From Alkalihalobacillus deserti (GTDB lineage Bacteria > Bacillota > Bacilli > Bacillales > Bacillaceae_D): 64,000 nucleotides of DNA. The position numbers and the translations under genes were made by a program. Location: contig NZ_JAJAFR010000007.1 in assembly GCF_020734105.1 (NCBI RefSeq), forward strand, positions 124,001 through 188,000, given 5' to 3'. Of this stretch, positions 45,967 through 56,500 are shown piece after piece. The notes below the pieces were generated by a model. The model did no database searches, had not been told where the DNA came from, and worked only from the letters and a program-made list of their open reading frames with translations. Position 1 is the first letter of the stretch. Every line of letters starts with the position of its first letter.

Positions 45967-46617
45967 ATGGACCAAATAACGGTAAAATCAATATTAAATG
46001 TACTCGGTGAACATGTTTCAAAAGACACCTCGATTGCTGTATCGAATAATCATCAATTCATATACTATCAACCAAGTAAACGAATCGATTTAAAAATTAA
46101 ACCTGGCGACACAATATATGAAGATACGGTAACGTTTAAAGCACTAAGTGGTGGAAAAAAGATTTCTGAGTTTATTCAAAGGAATGGATTTGGCGTTCCC
46201 TATTTTGGTATGTCAGTCCCAATTATTGACGAAGGTGGTCCAACGGGGACGATAACTACTATTTTACCTACAAAACCTGAATTGTTGTTCTCATCATTTC
46301 TGACTGTAAAAACAAATGATAGCTGGACGCCTATAACAAATGATCAAGTGATGTATATAGAGGCACAAAATCGTAAAACAAGAGTACATTCCAAACATGT
46401 AAAAGGATCCCATAAATTGAATTTAAGTGAATTGGAACTTATTCTACCTAATGACTTATTTATTCGAGTTCATCGGTCGTACATTGTAAATATCAATCAT
46501 ATTGTTGAAATTTTACCCGATTTTCATTCGACGTTTTTGTTGGTGATGAGAGACGATTCTAAGATTCCCGTCAGTCAAACTTACTCAGGACAATTTAGGC
46601 GCGCTTTTGGCTTTTGA
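45967..46617 (+). CDS. LytTR-domain transcriptional regulator
   Basis: A 216-residue protein without a response-regulator receiver. The C-terminal LytTR DNA-binding domain is at about 118-214, with VMYIEAQNRKTRVHSK, LPNDLFIRVHRSYIVNINHI and IPVSQTYSGQFRRAFGF. The N-terminal 100 or so residues (SIAVSNNHQFIYYQPSKRID, then FGVPYFGMSVPIIDEGG) look like a small-molecule-sensing or PAS-like fold, but no Asp phospho-acceptor is visible. GAGGTGAGG precedes the ATG. It lies 126 bases before the Cat1-type CoA-transferase, a likely target. The ligand is unknown; an acyl-CoA or organic acid is plausible. Confidence 0.82.
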   Translation: MDQITVKSILNVLGEHVSKDTSIAVSNNHQFIYYQPSKRIDLKIKPGDTIYEDTVTFKALSGGKKISEFIQRNGFGVPYFGMSVPIIDEGGPTGTITTILPTKPELLFSSFLTVKTNDSWTPITNDQVMYIEAQNRKTRVHSKHVKGSHKLNLSELELILPNDLFIRVHRSYIVNINHIVEILPDFHSTFLLVMRDDSKIPVSQTYSGQFRRAFGF

Positions 46618-46742
46618 AAATTTGTTTTTTATGCATTAAAAATGCTGTTTCATTCCATATTTAACCCTTTTCATTCAATAATAAATGTGACCCTATCAAA
46701 TCGTTGATAGAATATTAAAAAAGAGGGATGGGGGAGATATTT

Positions 46743-48269
46743 ATGAATAAAGACGCTTTGGAGAGAATTCGCAATGAACAATTTAGGGGTAAAATTGTGA
46801 GTGCTGAAGAAGCAGCATCATGGATTAAAGATGGCATGAAATTGGGCTTGAGTGGATTTACTCGTGCAGGTGATGCTAAGGCTGTTCCAATGGCACTTGT
46901 AAATAAAGCTAAAACTGAATCATTCAAAGTTGATGTATATACTGGGGCATCATTAGGACCAGAAGTTGATCAATATATGGTGGAAGCTGGCATTATTAAT
47001 AAACGTTTGCCTTTTCAAGCGGAACCTGCGATGCGTAAAAAAGTGAACGCTGGAGAAATCATTTACGTTGACCAACATTTATCACACACAGCGGAATTAG
47101 TGCGCTCTGGATTGATTGGACCAATCGACTTTGCAATCGTAGAGGCAATGACCATTACAGAAGAAGGATTAATCATTCCAACTACTTCAGTAGGCAATTC
47201 TGCTATCTACGTCGAACACGCTAAACATGTAATTATTGAACTGAATATTTCACATCCTAGCGAATTAGAAGGAATACATGATATTTATATACCAGCTAAA
47301 CAAGGAGAACGTGAACCGATTCCCTTAACTAAAGTAGACCAACGTATCGGAACAATAGGTATTTCGGTCGATCCTGATAAAGTAATAGGAATCGTTGTTT
47401 CCTATCAACCGGATGCACCATCTACAATTGTCCCCGCAGATGAAGAAACAGCGTTGATCGCTAATCACTTTCTTCAGTTCTTACGTGAAGAAGTGAAGAC
47501 TGGGAGACTTACTGAAGAACTTGCTCCACTTCAATCTGGTGTAGGATCGATAGCGAACGCTGTGTTTAGCGGATTTCTTAACTCTGAGTTCTCAGATTTA
47601 GAAATATATTCAGAAGTGTTGCAGGACTCGGTATTCGACTTAATGGATGCTGGAAAAGTTAAATATGCTTCCGGATGTTCCTTTACATTATCTGAAGAAA
47701 AAGTGCAGCAAGTGCATGAGAATATAGAAAAATACAGAGATCATTTGATTCTTAGACCTCAAGAAATATCCAATCATCCGGAAATTATTCGTCGGCTTGG
47801 ATTAATTTCCATTAATACGGCACTAGAATGTGATATTTATGGGAATGTAAATTCGACACATATATCTGGAACTAAAATGGTAAATGGGATTGGTGGATCA
47901 GGGGACTTTGCTCGTAACGCGCGCCTTGGTGTTTTTGTAACAAAGTCTATCGCAAAAAACGGGAAGATTTCTAGCATTGTTCCATTCGTATCACATGTTG
48001 ACCATACTGAGCACGATGTCGATGTGATTGTTACAGAACAAGGGTACGCAGATTTACGAGGACTTGCTCCCAAAGAACGCGTACAAAAGATTATCGATAA
48101 TTGTGCCCACCCAATGTATCGTCCGCAACTCCAAGCTTACTTTGATGAAGCGCTTGAACAAACCGGCGGACATCAAACTCCACACAATCTCGATAAAGCG
48201 TTTACATGGTATACGAATCTTGCTAAAAAGGGAACAATGCTTGACACCGTATTTGAAGTGGTCCAGTGA
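46743..48269 (+). CDS. Succinate/acetate CoA-transferase (Cat1 type)
   Basis: About 508 residues from ATG 46743, where GGGGGAG lies a few bases upstream. Acetyl-CoA hydrolase/transferase family: GMKLGLSGFTRAGDAKAVPM, YTGASLGPEVDQYMVEAG, GIGGSGDFARNARL and VTEQGYADLRGLAPKERVQK. Cat1/AarC-type enzymes pass CoA between succinyl-CoA and acetate (or propionate). Beside the propionyl-CoA module it would let succinyl-CoA made by the mutase activate another acid. Probably controlled by the LytTR protein encoded upstream. Confidence 0.88.
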   Translation: MNKDALERIRNEQFRGKIVSAEEAASWIKDGMKLGLSGFTRAGDAKAVPMALVNKAKTESFKVDVYTGASLGPEVDQYMVEAGIINKRLPFQAEPAMRKKVNAGEIIYVDQHLSHTAELVRSGLIGPIDFAIVEAMTITEEGLIIPTTSVGNSAIYVEHAKHVIIELNISHPSELEGIHDIYIPAKQGEREPIPLTKVDQRIGTIGISVDPDKVIGIVVSYQPDAPSTIVPADEETALIANHFLQFLREEVKTGRLTEELAPLQSGVGSIANAVFSGFLNSEFSDLEIYSEVLQDSVFDLMDAGKVKYASGCSFTLSEEKVQQVHENIEKYRDHLILRPQEISNHPEIIRRLGLISINTALECDIYGNVNSTHISGTKMVNGIGGSGDFARNARLGVFVTKSIAKNGKISSIVPFVSHVDHTEHDVDVIVTEQGYADLRGLAPKERVQKIIDNCAHPMYRPQLQAYFDEALEQTGGHQTPHNLDKAFTWYTNLAKKGTMLDTVFEVVQ

Positions 48270-48392
48270 AAACCTATTTTAACAATGGCAATGTGGAACC
48301 AAAATAGATGTAAAAAGGGATTAACCGAAAAGTAACTTAGCATGACTTCTTAGAAATTAATAAATCAGTAGGGGTAAAATCTAAAGAGTAAG

Positions 48393-48406
48393 ACCGACTA
48401 GTCAGT
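48393..48406. promoter_or_regulatory. Palindrome before the carboxylase operon
   Basis: ACCGACTAGTCAGT is a 14-bp dyad with one mismatched pair, 35 bases before accC. Its size and place suit a repressor operator (TetR-like). The reader is unknown, and it differs from the ACAGAC operators. Confidence 0.35.
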
Positions 48407-48440
48407 TTTAATGAGGAATTATCTGGAGGGGTGAGAAAGA

Positions 48441-49793
48441 ATGTTAAAGAAGGTACTAATCGCCAATCGTGGCGAAATTGCAGTTCGAGTTATTCGAGCA
48501 TGCAAAGAATTAGGAATTGAAACCGTTGCTGTGTATTCAGAGGTAGATAAAGAGGCACTACATGTTCAATTAGCAGATGAAGCCTATTGTATTGGACCAC
48601 ATTTATCATCAAAGAGCTACTTAAACATATCAAATTTATTAAGTGTTGCTCTAGGTTCAAATGCAGATGCTATCCATCCAGGTTATGGATTTTTAGCAGA
48701 AAACGCCGAATTTGCTAAAAAATGTTTTGAGAACGATATCATCTTTATTGGACCATCACCTGAGGCGATCAGTAAGATGGGTGCGAAAGCTGTAGCGAGA
48801 GAAACGATGGAAGCAGCTGGTGTACCGATTGTTCCTGGTACAAATGGGATTATTGAAGATATTGAGGTAGCTGTGTCTACTGCTAGAAGCATCGGCTATC
48901 CTGTTATCGTTAAAGCGACTGCTGGCGGTGGTGGAAAAGGGATGAGGGTCGCTGAAAGCGAAATAGAGTTAAAAAAAGCGATCTCTATGGCACAGCAAGA
49001 GGCAGAAACAGCATTTGGTAACGCAGGTGTTTATTTAGAAAAGTACATCGAAGAGCCTCGTCATATTGAAATTCAAATTATGGGTGATTCCTATGGAAAT
49101 GTTGTGCACTTAGGGGAACGTGATTGTTCTATACAAAGACGCCATCAAAAGCTTATTGAAGAAGCTCCATCTCCTGCCCTTAATCAAGAACTAAGAATGA
49201 AAATGGGAGAGGCATCATTACGAGCGGCTAAGGCTGTACAATATTCAGGAGCAGGTACGGTGGAATTTTTATTAGATAAACATAAAAATTTTTACTTTAT
49301 GGAAATGAATACGCGCATCCAAGTGGAACATCCAGTTACTGAGCTAATAACCGGAGTAGACCTAATAAAAGAACAATTACTTGTGGCATCAGGAAACAGG
49401 CTATCTATTACCCAAGAAGATATTAAAATTAATGGTTGGGCGATAGAATGCCGAATTAATGCTGAAAATCCAGCTAAAAACTTTATGCCATCACCCGGGA
49501 AAATTGGAGTATATTTGCCACCTGGTGGTTTTGGTATTCGGGTCGATAGCGCGGTTTATTCAGAATATACGATTTCACCATTTTACGATTCGATGATTGC
49601 CAAATTAATCGTACATGGAAAAGACCGAGAAGAAGCAATTGCAAGAATGAAGCGAGCCTTGAGCGAGTTTTTCATTGAAGGGATCGATACAACGATTGCC
49701 TTCCATCTTCGATTACTAGATCACCCAGATTTTATAACTGGAGATTTTAATACGAAGTTTTTAGAGATGAATGATTTGATGGCCTCAACTTAA
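48441..49793 (+). CDS. accC: Biotin carboxylase subunit of an acyl-CoA carboxylase
   Basis: A 450-residue ATP-grasp biotin carboxylase. [20 protein letters not shown] starts the fold. [16 protein letters not shown] is the ATP loop, [17 protein letters not shown] and [19 protein letters not shown] follow, and [19 protein letters not shown] carries catalytic and metal-binding residues. It carboxylates BCCP-bound biotin with ATP and bicarbonate. Because it precedes a propionyl-type carboxyltransferase and the methylmalonyl-CoA genes, it probably serves propionyl-CoA carboxylase rather than fatty-acid synthesis. GGAGGGG precedes the ATG. Confidence 0.92.
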   Translation: MLKKVLIANRGEIAVRVIRACKELGIETVAVYSEVDKEALHVQLADEAYCIGPHLSSKSYLNISNLLSVALGSNADAIHPGYGFLAENAEFAKKCFENDIIFIGPSPEAISKMGAKAVARETMEAAGVPIVPGTNGIIEDIEVAVSTARSIGYPVIVKATAGGGGKGMRVAESEIELKKAISMAQQEAETAFGNAGVYLEKYIEEPRHIEIQIMGDSYGNVVHLGERDCSIQRRHQKLIEEAPSPALNQELRMKMGEASLRAAKAVQYSGAGTVEFLLDKHKNFYFMEMNTRIQVEHPVTELITGVDLIKEQLLVASGNRLSITQEDIKINGWAIECRINAENPAKNFMPSPGKIGVYLPPGGFGIRVDSAVYSEYTISPFYDSMIAKLIVHGKDREEAIARMKRALSEFFIEGIDTTIAFHLRLLDHPDFITGDFNTKFLEMNDLMAST

Positions 49794-49942
49794 TTAAATA
49801 GAGGGTATATTCTTTGTCTCAAATTAGTAGATATATGCAGATATCGCTTTACATTCAATTATAATCCGAGAAAAACTAAGTAGATAAATATAGTCGTTTT
49901 TTGCAATATTCAAAATATAATTAATATAAGGAGTGTTTTAAC

Positions 49943-50434
49943 ATGTTTAAAATGAATGATATTAAAGAATTAATTCGAGCAGTAGACCGTTCTTCAATCG
50001 GAGAATTAACGATTAAAGGCGAAAATAATGAGCGATTAACAATAGGTAAACAAAACAATAATGGACAAGTTGCGCTAATGGAAGAAACTCAGATCCAAAC
50101 CGAAAGACCTGTGTCCGCTGTGAAAGTGGAAGCAGCTCCCGTTCAAAAGCAGGAAGAAATACAAACACCAGCGACGAACGCCGAGGATCCATCGATTCAT
50201 ACAATTGCCTCTCCAATGGTTGGAACGTTTTATGCAGCACCATCACCTGATTCAGGACCATATGTAAGTGTGGGAGATCAAATAAATGAAGATTCAGTGC
50301 TTTGTATTGTGGAAGCAATGAAGCTTTTGAATGAGCTTGAAGCGGAAGTTAACGGTGAAATCGTTGATATCCTTGTAGAAAATGGTCAGTTTGTTGAATT
50401 TGGTCAGCCCTTATTTCTCGTAAAAACAGCATAA
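49943..50434 (+). CDS. accB: Biotin carboxyl carrier protein
   Basis: A 163-residue BCCP: an N-terminal helical part ([20 protein letters not shown]), a Q/P/A-rich linker (residues 45-80), and a C-terminal biotinyl domain with [20 protein letters not shown] and [20 protein letters not shown], biotin attached at K127 of EAMKL. It shuttles carboxybiotin between the AccC-type and carboxyltransferase subunits encoded beside it. AAGGAG precedes the ATG. Confidence 0.92.
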   Translation: MFKMNDIKELIRAVDRSSIGELTIKGENNERLTIGKQNNNGQVALMEETQIQTERPVSAVKVEAAPVQKQEEIQTPATNAEDPSIHTIASPMVGTFYAAPSPDSGPYVSVGDQINEDSVLCIVEAMKLLNELEAEVNGEIVDILVENGQFVEFGQPLFLVKTA

Positions 50435-50473
50435 GCAATAAAATAGTAACACTTGTTAAGGAGGAATCACTGT

Positions 50474-52024
50474 ATGGATATGTTCGATAAAATCGAAATC
50501 ATGGAACTACGACGTGAAAAGGTGAAGCTGGGCGGTGGTGATGCACGGATTGATGCCCAGCATGACCGGGGTAAACTTACTGCTAGAGAACGAATCGAAT
50601 TATTAGTAGATGAAGGGACTTTCGTTGAAATAAACCCGTTTATTGAAAATCGTGGTCTTGAGTATGGTTCTGGAGAGGCCCCAGGAGAGGGCGTTGTTAC
50701 TGGATACGGTAAGGTTGATGGTCGCCTTATTTTCCTTTTCGCACAGGATTTTACTGTTTTCGGTGGAGCCCTTGGCGAAATGCATGCGACGAAGATTACA
50801 AAAGTCATGGATTTAGCGGCAGAAAATGGAGCACCCATTATAGGATTGAATGACTCAGGAGGGGCTCGTATTCAAGAAGGTGTATTGTCACTTGACGGAT
50901 ATGGTCATATTTTCTACCGAAACTCCATTTATTCGGGAGTAATTCCGCAAATATCCGTGATTATGGGACCTTGTGCCGGCGGAGCCGTTTATTCCCCAGC
51001 GATTACTGATTTTGTTTTCATGGTGGAAAAAACAAGTCAAATGTTTATTACGGGTCCAAAGGTCATCGAGTCGGTAACAGGAGCGAAGATTAATAGTGAG
51101 GATTTAGGTGGTGCGAATATTCATTCCTCAATAAGTGGAAATGCGCATTTTTCTGCAGCGTCAGAAGAAGAAGTATTAAACGAAGTAAGAAGATTAATTA
51201 GCTACTTACCACCCAATTATGAAGAGAAACCACCTTACAAAGAACCAGAAAATAAAGTTCCATTAGATGAGCGAATCGATGAACTACTTGACGTTGTCCC
51301 AGTAGATGGAACAAAGGTTTATGATGTGCGTAAAGTCATTCATTTAATCGTTGATGATCAAGATTTTATGGAAGTTCAGCCGAAATTCGCGAAAAACATT
51401 GTCGTTGGATTTGCCCGCATAAACGGCGATACAGTCGGTATTATTGCTAATAATCCGAAGACGATGGCTGGTGGCCTTGATATTAATTCATCTGACAAAT
51501 GTGCTCGTTTCATCCGATTCTGTGATTGCTTTAATATTCCATTGATTACATTCGAAGATGTTAGTGGTTTTATCCCTGGTATCCAACAAGAGCATAGTGG
51601 GATCATCCGACATGGTGCAAAAATCTTATATGCCTATTCGGAAGCTACTGTGCCCAAAATTACTGTTATTACGCGAAAAGCATACGGTGGTGCATATGTT
51701 GCCTTAAACAGCAAAGCAATCGGCGCAGATTTAGTGTTTGCTTGGCCAAATGCGGAAATTGCAGTTATGGGACCAGCAGGAGCAGCAAATATTCTTTTTG
51801 CAAAAGAAATTAGTGAAAGTGCTGACCCAGAGGCAGTTAGGAAAGCAAAAATCGACGAGTATCGCGAACGCTTCGCCAATCCGTACGTTGCATCTGCAAA
51901 TGGAATTGTTGATGATGTAATTGACCCGAGGGATACGAGAAAAAGTATCGCCAGTGCATTGGAGATGCTAAAAAATAAGAAAAAGGAATTACCTAAGAAA
52001 AAGCATGGAAATATCCCTTTATAA
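50474..52024 (+). CDS. Acyl-CoA (propionyl-CoA) carboxyltransferase subunit
   Basis: About 516 residues from ATG 50474 (AAGGAGG eight bases upstream; in-frame TTG at 50453). Both crotonase-like halves of PccB/MmdA-type carboxyltransferases are present: GKLTARERIELLVDEGTFVE, LNDSGGARIQEGV, MGPCAGGAVYSPAITDF, then FEDVSGFIPGIQQEHSGIIR and RKAYGGAYVALNSKAIGADL. It transfers CO2 from biotin to propionyl-CoA, giving (S)-methylmalonyl-CoA. No sodium-pump decarboxylase subunits are present, so the carboxylase direction is favoured. Confidence 0.9.
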   Translation: MDMFDKIEIMELRREKVKLGGGDARIDAQHDRGKLTARERIELLVDEGTFVEINPFIENRGLEYGSGEAPGEGVVTGYGKVDGRLIFLFAQDFTVFGGALGEMHATKITKVMDLAAENGAPIIGLNDSGGARIQEGVLSLDGYGHIFYRNSIYSGVIPQISVIMGPCAGGAVYSPAITDFVFMVEKTSQMFITGPKVIESVTGAKINSEDLGGANIHSSISGNAHFSAASEEEVLNEVRRLISYLPPNYEEKPPYKEPENKVPLDERIDELLDVVPVDGTKVYDVRKVIHLIVDDQDFMEVQPKFAKNIVVGFARINGDTVGIIANNPKTMAGGLDINSSDKCARFIRFCDCFNIPLITFEDVSGFIPGIQQEHSGIIRHGAKILYAYSEATVPKITVITRKAYGGAYVALNSKAIGADLVFAWPNAEIAVMGPAGAANILFAKEISESADPEAVRKAKIDEYRERFANPYVASANGIVDDVIDPRDTRKSIASALEMLKNKKKELPKKKHGNIPL

Positions 52025-52135
52025 ACTTTCTCTATAGTGGGGACGATGTACCTATTAAATAGAAGAAAACCGTGTGGAGGCCTCACTCTTTTACGGATTT
52101 CAAACGCTTATAGAAAAAGATATAGAAGGGAGAGA

Positions 52136-52165
52136 GCGCTTAGCATGGAGGTAGATGCTTAGCGC
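52136..52165 (+). promoter_or_regulatory. Hairpin presenting a GGAGG in its loop before mutA
   Basis: GCGCTTAGCAT (52136-52146) and ATGCTTAGCGC (52155-52165) pair with one mismatch. The loop GGAGGTAG is a perfect ribosome-binding site, but it lies some 24 bases before the mutA start, too far for normal use. No other good site precedes mutA. Confidence 0.4.
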
Positions 52166-52174
52166 AAACATAAA

Positions 52175-54271
52175 ATGGTGAAAAAATCTTTAAACCAATT
52201 TTCTGAATTTGATATCCCTAGTTATGAACAGTGGCGTGAAATAACAGAAAAATCTCTAAAAGGGGCCTCTTTTGAAAAACGTCTTGTCACTGATACATAT
52301 GAAGGTATTTCACTTCAACCTATGTATCGGAAGGAGGATGCAGTCAATCTTCCTTTTCTTCAGTCTTTGCCAGGTAAGACCCCTTTTACTCGCGGAACAA
52401 AAGCGCTAACATATGGTTGGGATGTCAACCAGGAAATCAATGTTGGAACACCGACTGCATTTAACGAAGTAGCAAGGCATGATCTTAGCAAAGGGCAAAC
52501 CTCGTTAAATATCGTCCTTGATACACTAACGAAACGTGGAATAAATGCGAATGATGCTGCATCAGGAGTCGGTAAAGCAGGATTATCGATTTCAGGAATA
52601 GACGATGTAACTGATGCTCTAAAAGATATCGATCTAGCAAATGTACCTATTTATGTTAATACAGGTGCCAATTCATTACCAATACTTGCTTTGTTCATTT
52701 CCCATTTAGAACAGTCGGGGCGACCCGTAGAAGATCTACATGGATGTATAGGAATGGATCCAATTGCGGAACTGGTGACAAATGGAACATTGGCTTATGA
52801 GTTGGAAGATTGCTATACATTAATGGCCGACGTAACACAATGGGCTATTGAGAATACTCCTAATCTACAAGCAGTGCTTATCCATGGAAACGTCTATCAT
52901 GATGGTGGAAGTAGTGCGGTTGAAGAATTGGCTTTTGCATTAGCAACAGGAGTAGAATATTTACATGCACTAACGACCCGGGGAGTTGAAGTAAATAAAG
53001 CCGCAAGCAGTATCCGCTTTTCATTCTCGGTGGGTTCTGATTATTTTATGGAAATTGCAAAACTCCGTGCTGCTAGAACACTTTGGTCTAGAATCGTTGA
53101 AACGTTTGGTGGGAATGAAGAAGCTCAGAAGATGACGATGCATGCACGAACATCTGCATGGACAAAAACAATTTTTGACCCTTATGTGAATATTCTGCGT
53201 GCAACAACTGAAGCATTTTCTGCCGCAGTTGGTGGAGCCGACAGTATTCATGTTAGCTGCTTTGATGAAGCGATTCAAAAGTCCACTGCCTTTTCACGGC
53301 GCATTGCACGTAACACCTCGATTATTTTAAAAGAGGAAGCCCATATTGCGCGGTCAATTGATCCTGCTGGTGGTTCTTGGTACGTTGAATTCTTGACAAA
53401 TGAGGTTGCGAAAAAGGCATGGGAGCTTTTCCAAGAAACAGAGAGAAAAGGTGGTATTTCCCAAGCATTAATAAAAGGATTTCCGCAAAAAGTGGTTGAA
53501 CAGACGGCTTCAAAACGAGTAAAGAATATCTCACGTCGTAGGGATATATTTGTTGGGACAAATATGTATGTGAATATGGAAGAAAAAGAGTTAGACAGGT
53601 TAGCGGTTGATGAAACGTCACAAATTGAAGATCATATTAATCAAGTGAAACGACGCGCACATAAATCAGTTGGAAGTTTAGTAGCTATTTTAAATAAAAC
53701 AAAAGCTGCGATTCAGGTAGCGAAACAAGGAGCGTCGTTGGGTGAAATAGCAGACGCAACCGGTAGAAATCCGGAAGCTGTTGTTAGCATTAAAGCGATC
53801 AAGCCTTCGAGAGGTGCCATTCAGTTTGAAGAACTCCGGTTAATCATTGACAAAAATGAAGAAAAAACAGGCGAACGTCCGACTGTATTTCTAGCAAACT
53901 TAGGACCAATAGCTTCTCATAAATCGCGAGCAGATTTTGCAGCAGGATTTTTTGGAGTAGGTGGCTTCGATGTCATTCAAAACAATGGATTTGCTTCTGC
54001 AAAAGAAGCAGCCGACGCAGCTATTGCATCAAATGCCGATATTGTTATTATTTGTGGAAAAGATGAAGACTATCAACAAGAGGCGATTCCACTTGCACAG
54101 TCGATTAAAGAAGCATCGGAACAAATAACGGTTTTATTAGCAGTAAAGCCTAGTGAAGATGACCAAGTCAAATTTAAAGAGGCTGGAATATCTGAGTTTG
54201 TTCACATTGGCTCCAATTGCTATGACGTTTTAAGTCAACTTCTACAGGAGAAAGGAGTTGTTCTATCATGA
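52175..54271 (+). CDS. mutA: Methylmalonyl-CoA mutase small subunit
   Basis: A 698-residue beta (small) subunit. The TIM-barrel part covers residues 1-500 or so ([20 protein letters not shown], then [15 protein letters not shown], and [20 protein letters not shown]). The C-terminal flavodoxin-like domain reads [20 protein letters not shown] and lacks the DxHxxG cobalamin ligand, as in all small subunits. It pairs with MutB, whose ATG overlaps its stop by four bases. The first ATG lacks a close ribosome-binding site (see the hairpin just upstream). Confidence 0.92.
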   Translation: MVKKSLNQFSEFDIPSYEQWREITEKSLKGASFEKRLVTDTYEGISLQPMYRKEDAVNLPFLQSLPGKTPFTRGTKALTYGWDVNQEINVGTPTAFNEVARHDLSKGQTSLNIVLDTLTKRGINANDAASGVGKAGLSISGIDDVTDALKDIDLANVPIYVNTGANSLPILALFISHLEQSGRPVEDLHGCIGMDPIAELVTNGTLAYELEDCYTLMADVTQWAIENTPNLQAVLIHGNVYHDGGSSAVEELAFALATGVEYLHALTTRGVEVNKAASSIRFSFSVGSDYFMEIAKLRAARTLWSRIVETFGGNEEAQKMTMHARTSAWTKTIFDPYVNILRATTEAFSAAVGGADSIHVSCFDEAIQKSTAFSRRIARNTSIILKEEAHIARSIDPAGGSWYVEFLTNEVAKKAWELFQETERKGGISQALIKGFPQKVVEQTASKRVKNISRRRDIFVGTNMYVNMEEKELDRLAVDETSQIEDHINQVKRRAHKSVGSLVAILNKTKAAIQVAKQGASLGEIADATGRNPEAVVSIKAIKPSRGAIQFEELRLIIDKNEEKTGERPTVFLANLGPIASHKSRADFAAGFFGVGGFDVIQNNGFASAKEAADAAIASNADIVIICGKDEDYQQEAIPLAQSIKEASEQITVLLAVKPSEDDQVKFKEAGISEFVHIGSNCYDVLSQLLQEKGVVLS

Positions 54272-56448
54272 CAAAACCTGATTTCAGTCAAATAGCGTAC
54301 AAAGATGAAATCAAGGCAGAATTTAGCGAGTGGTGTATACAAGCAGAAAAACTTTCTGGAAAGTCTGTTGAAAAATTAGCAGTTTCGACATTTGAAAAGA
54401 TTGATGTAAAACCTCTCTACACAAATAATGATACAAAAGGAATGAAGCATTTAGACTATGTGGCCGGAATCGCACCATTCTTTCGAGGCCCATACCCTGC
54501 TATGTATAAAACACAACCTTGGACCGTTCGTCAATATGCTGGCTTTTCTACAGCGGAAGAAAGCAATGCATTTTACCGTCGAAACTTAGCTGCAGGACAA
54601 AAGGGTCTTTCCATCGCATTTGACCTAGCTACACACCGTGGTTATGATTCGGATCACCCTAGAGTCGTCGGTGATGTTGGAAAAGCCGGCGTTGCAGTTG
54701 ATTCCATCCTAGACATGAAGGTGTTATTTGATGGAATCCCATTAGATCAAATGTCTGTATCAATGACGATGAACGGAGCCGTTTTACCGATAATGGCATT
54801 TTATATCGTGGCAGCTGAAGAACAAGGAGTCCCTCAAGAGAAGCTTGCTGGAACGATTCAGAATGATATTTTAAAAGAATACATGGTTCGTAATACGTAC
54901 ATTTATCCACCGGCACCGTCGATGAAAATAATCGCAGATATATTTGAATATACGTCCCAGCATATGCCGAAATTTAATTCAATTAGTATCTCTGGTTATC
55001 ATATGCAAGAAGCGGGGGCTACAGCTGATATAGAGTTGGGCTATACGTTGGCAGATGGTTTAGAGTATGTCAAAACCGGCTTGAAAGCTGGGATTGATAT
55101 TGATCGATTTGCTCCACGTCTTTCTTTTTTCTGGGCAATTGGCATGAATTACTACATGGAAGTTGCTAAAATGCGTGCAGGTCGATTAATTTGGGCGAAG
55201 CTAATGAAACAATTTAACCCAAAAAATGAAAAGTCGCTAGCGCTACGAACACATTCGCAAACCTCTGGATGGAGCTTAACAGAGCAAGATCCATTTAATA
55301 ATGTGACTCGTACCTGTATTGAAGCGATGGCTGCCGCCCTTGGTCATACGCAGTCCCTTCATACGAACGCTCTTGATGAAGCAATTGCTTTACCGACAGA
55401 TTTCTCGGCTCGAATTGCTCGAAATACACAATTATACCTTCAGGATGAAACGGGTATAACCAACGTTTTAGATCCTTGGGGTGGTTCCTATTACGTGGAG
55501 TCATTAACTGCTGAATTACTTGAAAAGGCTTGGGCACATATCGAAGAAATCGAAGCCCTTGGTGGAATGGCTAAAGCGATTGAAACAGGCCTGCCAAAGA
55601 TGAGAATTGAAGAAGCGGCTGCTAGAAGACAAGCACATATTGATTCCGGTAAAGAATCAATTATCGGTGTGAATAAATACCGATTAGAAAAAGAAGAACC
55701 CCTTGAGATTTTGGATATCGATAATACTGCAGTTCGTGAAGCACAAATTCGTCGTTTAGAGAAACTTCGTGCAGATCGGGATGATGCCAAAGTAGAAGCA
55801 GCACTTCAAGCGATTACAAAAGCAGCTGAAACTGGAGAAGGAAATCTCTTAGAGTTAGCAATTAATGCTGCTCGTGCGAGAGCGAGCTTGGGAGAAATTT
55901 CGAATGCTTATGAGAAAATTGTTGGGAGACATAAAGCTGTCATTCGTTCAATTAGTGGAGTGTACAGTGCTGAATTCGGTGAAGTGGAGCAAGTAAAAGT
56001 TGTACGTGAAATGGCCGATCAATTCGAAGAAAATGAAGGTCGCCGACCGCGAATTATGATCGCGAAGATGGGACAGGACGGACACGACCGTGGTGCCAAG
56101 GTAATTTCGACGGCTTTTGCAGACCTTGGTTTTGATGTAGATATCGGTCCCTTATTCCAAACCCCTTCGGAAGCAGCGTTGCAAGCTGTGGAAAATGATG
56201 TACACGTACTTGGGATGAGCTCCCTTGCTGCTGGACATAAAACACTACTTCCTCAAGTCGTAGAAGAGCTTAAACGTTTAGGTCGTGAAGATATTGTCGT
56301 CGTTATTGGCGGTGTTATTCCATTTCAAGATTACGATTATTTAACAGAAAAGGGAGCATCTGCAATATTCGGACCAGGAACGGTTATCCCAGTTGCTGCA
56401 CAGAAGGTAATAGAGGAAATTAATCGTCGTCTCGGGTTCGACATTTGA
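54268..56448 (+). CDS. mutB: Methylmalonyl-CoA mutase large (catalytic) subunit
   Basis: A 726-residue cobalamin-dependent mutase that interconverts (R)-methylmalonyl-CoA and succinyl-CoA. [20 protein letters not shown] and [20 protein letters not shown] form the substrate channel, and [20 protein letters not shown] follows. The B12 domain holds [20 protein letters not shown] with the cobalt-ligating His (about H606) of the DxHxxG motif. Translationally coupled to mutA by ATGA overlap; AAAGGAG lies upstream. No cobalamin riboswitch was seen before the operon. Confidence 0.96.
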   Translation: MTKPDFSQIAYKDEIKAEFSEWCIQAEKLSGKSVEKLAVSTFEKIDVKPLYTNNDTKGMKHLDYVAGIAPFFRGPYPAMYKTQPWTVRQYAGFSTAEESNAFYRRNLAAGQKGLSIAFDLATHRGYDSDHPRVVGDVGKAGVAVDSILDMKVLFDGIPLDQMSVSMTMNGAVLPIMAFYIVAAEEQGVPQEKLAGTIQNDILKEYMVRNTYIYPPAPSMKIIADIFEYTSQHMPKFNSISISGYHMQEAGATADIELGYTLADGLEYVKTGLKAGIDIDRFAPRLSFFWAIGMNYYMEVAKMRAGRLIWAKLMKQFNPKNEKSLALRTHSQTSGWSLTEQDPFNNVTRTCIEAMAAALGHTQSLHTNALDEAIALPTDFSARIARNTQLYLQDETGITNVLDPWGGSYYVESLTAELLEKAWAHIEEIEALGGMAKAIETGLPKMRIEEAAARRQAHIDSGKESIIGVNKYRLEKEEPLEILDIDNTAVREAQIRRLEKLRADRDDAKVEAALQAITKAAETGEGNLLELAINAARARASLGEISNAYEKIVGRHKAVIRSISGVYSAEFGEVEQVKVVREMADQFEENEGRRPRIMIAKMGQDGHDRGAKVISTAFADLGFDVDIGPLFQTPSEAALQAVENDVHVLGMSSLAAGHKTLLPQVVEELKRLGREDIVVVIGGVIPFQDYDYLTEKGASAIFGPGTVIPVAAQKVIEEINRRLGFDI

Positions 56449-56500
56449 TTATGAGCTCCTCCTATACACAATACAGACAAGGGTACGAGGAGGTTACGGA

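Noticed and set aside
50474-52024. Sodium-pumping methylmalonyl-CoA decarboxylase alpha subunit
   Set aside because: No membrane or other decarboxylase subunits nearby; the accC/accB genes beside it favour a carboxylase.
52025-52174. Cobalamin riboswitch before the mutase genes
   Set aside because: No B12-box (GCCACTG-like) sequence found in the leader.
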